This document shows, piece by piece, positions 60,750 to 64,000 of a stretch of DNA of 64,000 bases (the stretch's first letter is position 1; the number at the start of each line of letters is the position of its first letter). The notes beneath the pieces are model-generated. The model saw nothing but the letters and a program-made list of their open reading frames with translations, was not told the DNA's origin and did no database searches. A program made the position numbers and the translations under genes. The stretch is from Petroclostridium sp. X23 (lineage in GTDB: Bacteria > Bacillota > Clostridia > SK-Y3): the NCBI RefSeq assembly GCF_030013905.1, contig NZ_CP124862.1:4405051-4469050 (forward strand), in the 5' to 3' direction.

Positions 60750-62114
60750 ATGGATATGCGTATTGAATATGATACGATGGGAGAAGTAATGGTACCTAAT
60801 AACAGATGCTGGGGGGCGCAAACTCAACGAAGCTTTAATAATTTTGCCATTGGCACCGAGAAGATTCCGATAGAAATCATTTATGCATTTGCAATATTGA
60901 AAAAATCTGCAGCTATGGCAAATCATCAGCTTGGAAAATTGGATATTAGGAAAACAGAACTTATTCAGCAGGTATGTGATGAGATTTTAGCCGGTAAGTT
61001 GAACGACAATTTTCCCCTTTCTGTTTGGCAAACGGGAAGTGGTACGCAAACGAATATGAATGTCAATGAAGTTATAGCAAATCGCGGAAATACTCTTGCT
61101 GGGGAGAAATTACTGCATTCAAATGACCATGTCAATATGTCGCAGAGTTCAAATGATACGTTTCCTACTGCAATGCATATTGCAGCAGTTACTGAAATTG
61201 AGGATAAGCTTATTTGTAATATTAAAAGTATGATTCAAACACTTGAGGTGTTGGAAAGTGAAAGTAGTGATATTATTAAAGTTGGTAGGACCCACCTCCA
61301 AGATGCGACGCCTATCAAATTCTCTCAAGAAATCAGCGGTTGGCGTGGTATGTTGGAAAATTCTCTAAGGGTGATTAATATGTCACTCATAGGATTACGA
61401 AAGCTTGCGCTAGGTGGTACAGCGGTAGGAACAGGGTTGAATGCTCCTGGAAATTTTGATAAAGTTGTAGCAGAAGCAATATCCTTGAATTCAGGAAGAA
61501 ATTTTGAAACTAACCCTAATAAATTTCATGCGCTAACCAGCAAGGATGACCTGGTATTTGCTCATGGGGCACTCAAAGCATTAGCTGCGAATCTAATGAA
61601 GATTGCAAACGATGTGCGCTGGTTGGCAAGTGGTCCTCGGTGCGGATTAGGAGAAATTAGCATTCCCGAGAATGAGCCAGGGAGTTCAATTATGCCTGGT
61701 AAAGTTAATCCAACTCAGTGCGAAGCTATAACGATGGTAGCAGTGCAGGTAATAGCTAACGACGTGGCCGTCGGAATGGCAGCTTCTCAAGGCAATTTTG
61801 AATTAAATGTGTTTATGCCTGTATGTATTTACAATTTTCTACAATCTGTACGATTACTTTCTGATAGTATCAAGTCCTTTAATGATCATTGTGTTTGTGG
61901 CATCAAACCTGATCGCAACCAGATGCAATATTATTTAGAACACTCCTTAATGCTTGTAACAAGTCTCAATCCACATATCGGATATGATAAAGCCGCGCAA
62001 ATTGCTAAAAAAGCTTTTGCGGAAGGTATTTCTTTGAAGCAGGCTGCCAGAAAACTAAATATCTTAAGTGAAGAAGATTTCGATAAACTTGTTAGGCCTG
62101 AGAAAATGGTTTAG
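60750..62114 (+). CDS. fumC: Class II fumarate hydratase
   Basis: Converts fumarate to L-malate. It is 454 aa from the ATG at 60750, with AAAGGAGGAG upstream. It has TGSGTQTNMNVNEVIANRG, GRTHLQDATPIKFSQE and the signature loop GSSIMPGKVNPTQCEA. This oxygen-stable, iron-independent class is not the usual choice of strict anaerobes, which often use FumAB-type enzymes. Its location close to malic enzyme and downstream of the lyase clusters suggests it processes fumarate released by them. Confidence 0.94.
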   Translation: MDMRIEYDTMGEVMVPNNRCWGAQTQRSFNNFAIGTEKIPIEIIYAFAILKKSAAMANHQLGKLDIRKTELIQQVCDEILAGKLNDNFPLSVWQTGSGTQTNMNVNEVIANRGNTLAGEKLLHSNDHVNMSQSSNDTFPTAMHIAAVTEIEDKLICNIKSMIQTLEVLESESSDIIKVGRTHLQDATPIKFSQEISGWRGMLENSLRVINMSLIGLRKLALGGTAVGTGLNAPGNFDKVVAEAISLNSGRNFETNPNKFHALTSKDDLVFAHGALKALAANLMKIANDVRWLASGPRCGLGEISIPENEPGSSIMPGKVNPTQCEAITMVAVQVIANDVAVGMAASQGNFELNVFMPVCIYNFLQSVRLLSDSIKSFNDHCVCGIKPDRNQMQYYLEHSLMLVTSLNPHIGYDKAAQIAKKAFAEGISLKQAARKLNILSEEDFDKLVRPEKMV

Positions 62115-62175
62115 TAATATAGTTTTCAATCCTTTATTATATTTTCAATATATCAATTATACAGGGGGATTATTA

Positions 62176-64000
62176 ATGAACTATTATTATGTTACTGCTC
62201 CGATGCTGGGGATCACAGCATTGTTGTTTGCTTATTTCCTTTCGATAACCATTAATAAGCTGGATATCGGTACAGAAAGAATGAAAGAAATATCCACGTA
62301 CATTCAACAAGGAGCCATGGCGTTTTTATCAAGGCAATATAAAACGCTGATCATTTTTACCGGTATTTTGTATGTTATCTTAGGCTTGGGAATAGGCTGG
62401 ATTACTGCGCACTGTTTCTTATTGGGAGCTTTTTTCTCTGCGCTGGCAGGTTTCTTTGGTATGAAAGTAGCCACCAAAGCCAATGTCAGAACAGCAAACG
62501 CGGCCCGGCAGGGAGGGATGAATAAGGCCCTCGGAGTTGCTTTTAAAGGCGGAGCGGTCATGGGAATGTCGGTAGCGGGATTAGGCGTATTAGGCATAGG
62601 CATTCTTTATATCTTTCTTGGGCAAGAACAGATTCAGATGATTACGGGATTTGGATTGGGTGCATCGTCCATTGCGCTTTTCGGGCGTGTCGGCGGCGGT
62701 ATTTATACCAAAGCGGCGGATGTAGGCGCCGATCTGGTAGGGAAAATAGAAGCTAATATTCCTGAAGATGATCCGAGAAACCCGGCTGTCATCGCCGATA
62801 ATGTAGGGGATAACGTAGGGGATGTAGCAGGGATGGGAGCGGATTTATTCGAATCTTATGTAGGTTCCATTATATCCGCCATGACGCTGGCCGTAGCCAT
62901 TCCCCAAATCGATCCTGTAAATGGGGTGATATTTCCCCTTCTCATGGCTTCGGGAGGAGTTGCAGCTTCCATCATCGGAATATTGTTGGTTCAGGGAAGC
63001 AAAAGTGCTAATCCGGCAAAAGCGTTAGAAAGAGGGACATATATAAGCGGGGCTGTATTGATTGTGATTGCTTTTTTATTAAGCAGGCATATATTTGGTG
63101 ACTTAAATGCGTTTTGGGCAATCGCCTCGGGATTGGTGACAGGAATAGGGATCGGAAAGGTTACTGAGATATATACCTCGGGAGACTACAAGCATGTCAT
63201 AAAGATCGCAAAACAATCGGATACCGGAGCCGCTACCACCATTATCAGCGGACTGGCAGTAGGTATGTATTCGACAATGTGGCCGTTATTATTAATCTCG
63301 GCAGGGATTCTGGTCGCATTTAAATTTATGGGGTTATACGGCATCGCCCTGGCAGCGGTAGGCATGCTTTCCACGGCAGGGATTACGGTGGCGGTGGACG
63401 CATACGGACCTATTGCCGATAATGCCGGCGGTATAGCCGAAATGTCGGAGCTGCCAAAAGAGGTACGTAAGATTACCGACAAACTGGATTCGGTAGGGAA
63501 TACCACAGCCGCCATAGGAAAAGGATTTGCCATCGGTTCTGCGGCATTAACGGCATTGGCTTTATTTGCTTCTTATTCCCAAGCTGTGGGTTTACAGAAA
63601 ATTGACATCATGAATCCGCTGGTAGTCATCGGATTGCTGTTGGGCGGAATGCTGCCGTTTCTATTTTCCGCAATGACCATGGAGTCTGTCGGAAAAGCGG
63701 CATTTCAGATGTGTGAAGAAGTAAGAAGGCAGTTTAGAGAGATTGACGGAATATTGGAAGGAAAAGCAAAACCCGAGTACACCAAATGCGTAGACATCAG
63801 TACCAAAGCTGCATTAAAAGAAATGCTGCTGCCGGGACTGTTAGCCGTAGCGGCACCGTTAGCCGCAGGCTTCATACTGGGAGCGGAAGCATTAGGCGGA
63901 CTGTTGGCCGGAGCCCTTGTGACCGGAGTACTGCTGGCCATTATGATGGCAAACGCAGGGGGTGCCTGGGATAATGCTAAAAAATATATTGAAGAAGGGA
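62176..64000 (+). CDS. hppA: Membrane-bound ion-translocating pyrophosphatase, 5' part
   Basis: This gene runs off the window; 608 codons are visible. It couples pyrophosphate hydrolysis to proton or sodium pumping. It has many membrane helices, the pyrophosphate-site block GGGIYTKAADVGADLVGK, then IPEDDPRNPAVIADNVGDNVGD, and DAYGPIADNAGGIAEM. The potassium-dependence position reads GNTTAAIGKG (Ala rather than Lys), which indicates the K+-dependent type. GGGGGA is upstream of the ATG. H+ versus Na+ specificity was not resolved. Confidence 0.95.
   Translation, partial: MNYYYVTAPMLGITALLFAYFLSITINKLDIGTERMKEISTYIQQGAMAFLSRQYKTLIIFTGILYVILGLGIGWITAHCFLLGAFFSALAGFFGMKVATKANVRTANAARQGGMNKALGVAFKGGAVMGMSVAGLGVLGIGILYIFLGQEQIQMITGFGLGASSIALFGRVGGGIYTKAADVGADLVGKIEANIPEDDPRNPAVIADNVGDNVGDVAGMGADLFESYVGSIISAMTLAVAIPQIDPVNGVIFPLLMASGGVAASIIGILLVQGSKSANPAKALERGTYISGAVLIVIAFLLSRHIFGDLNAFWAIASGLVTGIGIGKVTEIYTSGDYKHVIKIAKQSDTGAATTIISGLAVGMYSTMWPLLLISAGILVAFKFMGLYGIALAAVGMLSTAGITVAVDAYGPIADNAGGIAEMSELPKEVRKITDKLDSVGNTTAAIGKGFAIGSAALTALALFASYSQAVGLQKIDIMNPLVVIGLLLGGMLPFLFSAMTMESVGKAAFQMCEEVRRQFREIDGILEGKAKPEYTKCVDISTKAALKEMLLPGLLAVAAPLAAGFILGAEALGGLLAGALVTGVLLAIMMANAGGAWDNAKKYIEEG

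Overview
The window reads as a low-GC Gram-positive anaerobe of the class Clostridia. Support comes from strong AAGGAGG-type ribosome binding sites with TTG/GTG starts, sigma-A promoters, a clustered purC-F-M-N-H-D operon, a nadA-B-C operon, an energy-coupling thiamine S-component, a membrane pyrophosphatase of potassium-dependent type, a SWIM/SNF2 helicase and a bacteriohemerythrin. The genus cannot be fixed from sequence alone. No rRNA, tRNA or CRISPR array was seen.

Positions 1-30,000 are mostly housekeeping. The tail of purC is followed by purF, purM, purN, purH and purD (ending in a terminator), an AEC-family transporter, Hsp20, a CHASE4/HAMP/GGDEF cyclase, a methyltransferase, a ThiT-like protein, a zinc alcohol dehydrogenase, nadABC behind a NiaR-like operator, and a carbohydrate operon (AraC regulator, GPH symporter, sorbitol-dehydrogenase-like enzyme, split transketolase, SDR). 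Then come the SNF2 protein, hemerythrin, and a YtrA-type GntR/ABC transporter operon under a perfect 21+1+21 palindrome. Several families of palindromic intergenic repeats are scattered here, including two copies of a ~162-bp MITE-like element.

Positions 31,000-58,800 form an accessory catabolic island beginning just after an IS630 transposase remnant and containing an IS4 remnant. It holds three TRAP transport systems. Cluster 1 (31.4-37.9 kb) has an opine-dehydrogenase-family protein, an argininosuccinate-lyase-like lyase, a GntR/UTRA regulator, and a TAXI-type TRAP binding protein with fused permease. Cluster 2 (39.8-48.3 kb) has a membrane AraC sensor-regulator, DctPQM, KDPG aldolase, a DgoK-type kinase and a D-2-hydroxyacid dehydrogenase, suggesting sugar-acid (2-keto-3-deoxy acid) use. 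Cluster 3 (49.3-55.3 kb) has a second lyase of identical length, DctQMP and an asparaginase. Next is a decayed copy of cluster 1 (3' end of a lyase, intact GntR, internally deleted TAXI gene), then malic enzyme with a LysR regulator.

Positions 58,800-64,000 hold ispD-ispF, class II fumarase and the start of hppA. My central inference is that clusters 1 and 3, together with fumarase and malic enzyme, import N-substituted aspartate or opine-like aminocarboxylates, cleave off fumarate, and convert it through malate to pyruvate. Clusters 1 and 3 share a nearly identical promoter plus a TTGTAC-N2-ACAA operator, which the GntR/UTRA proteins probably bind. The substrates are unknown.
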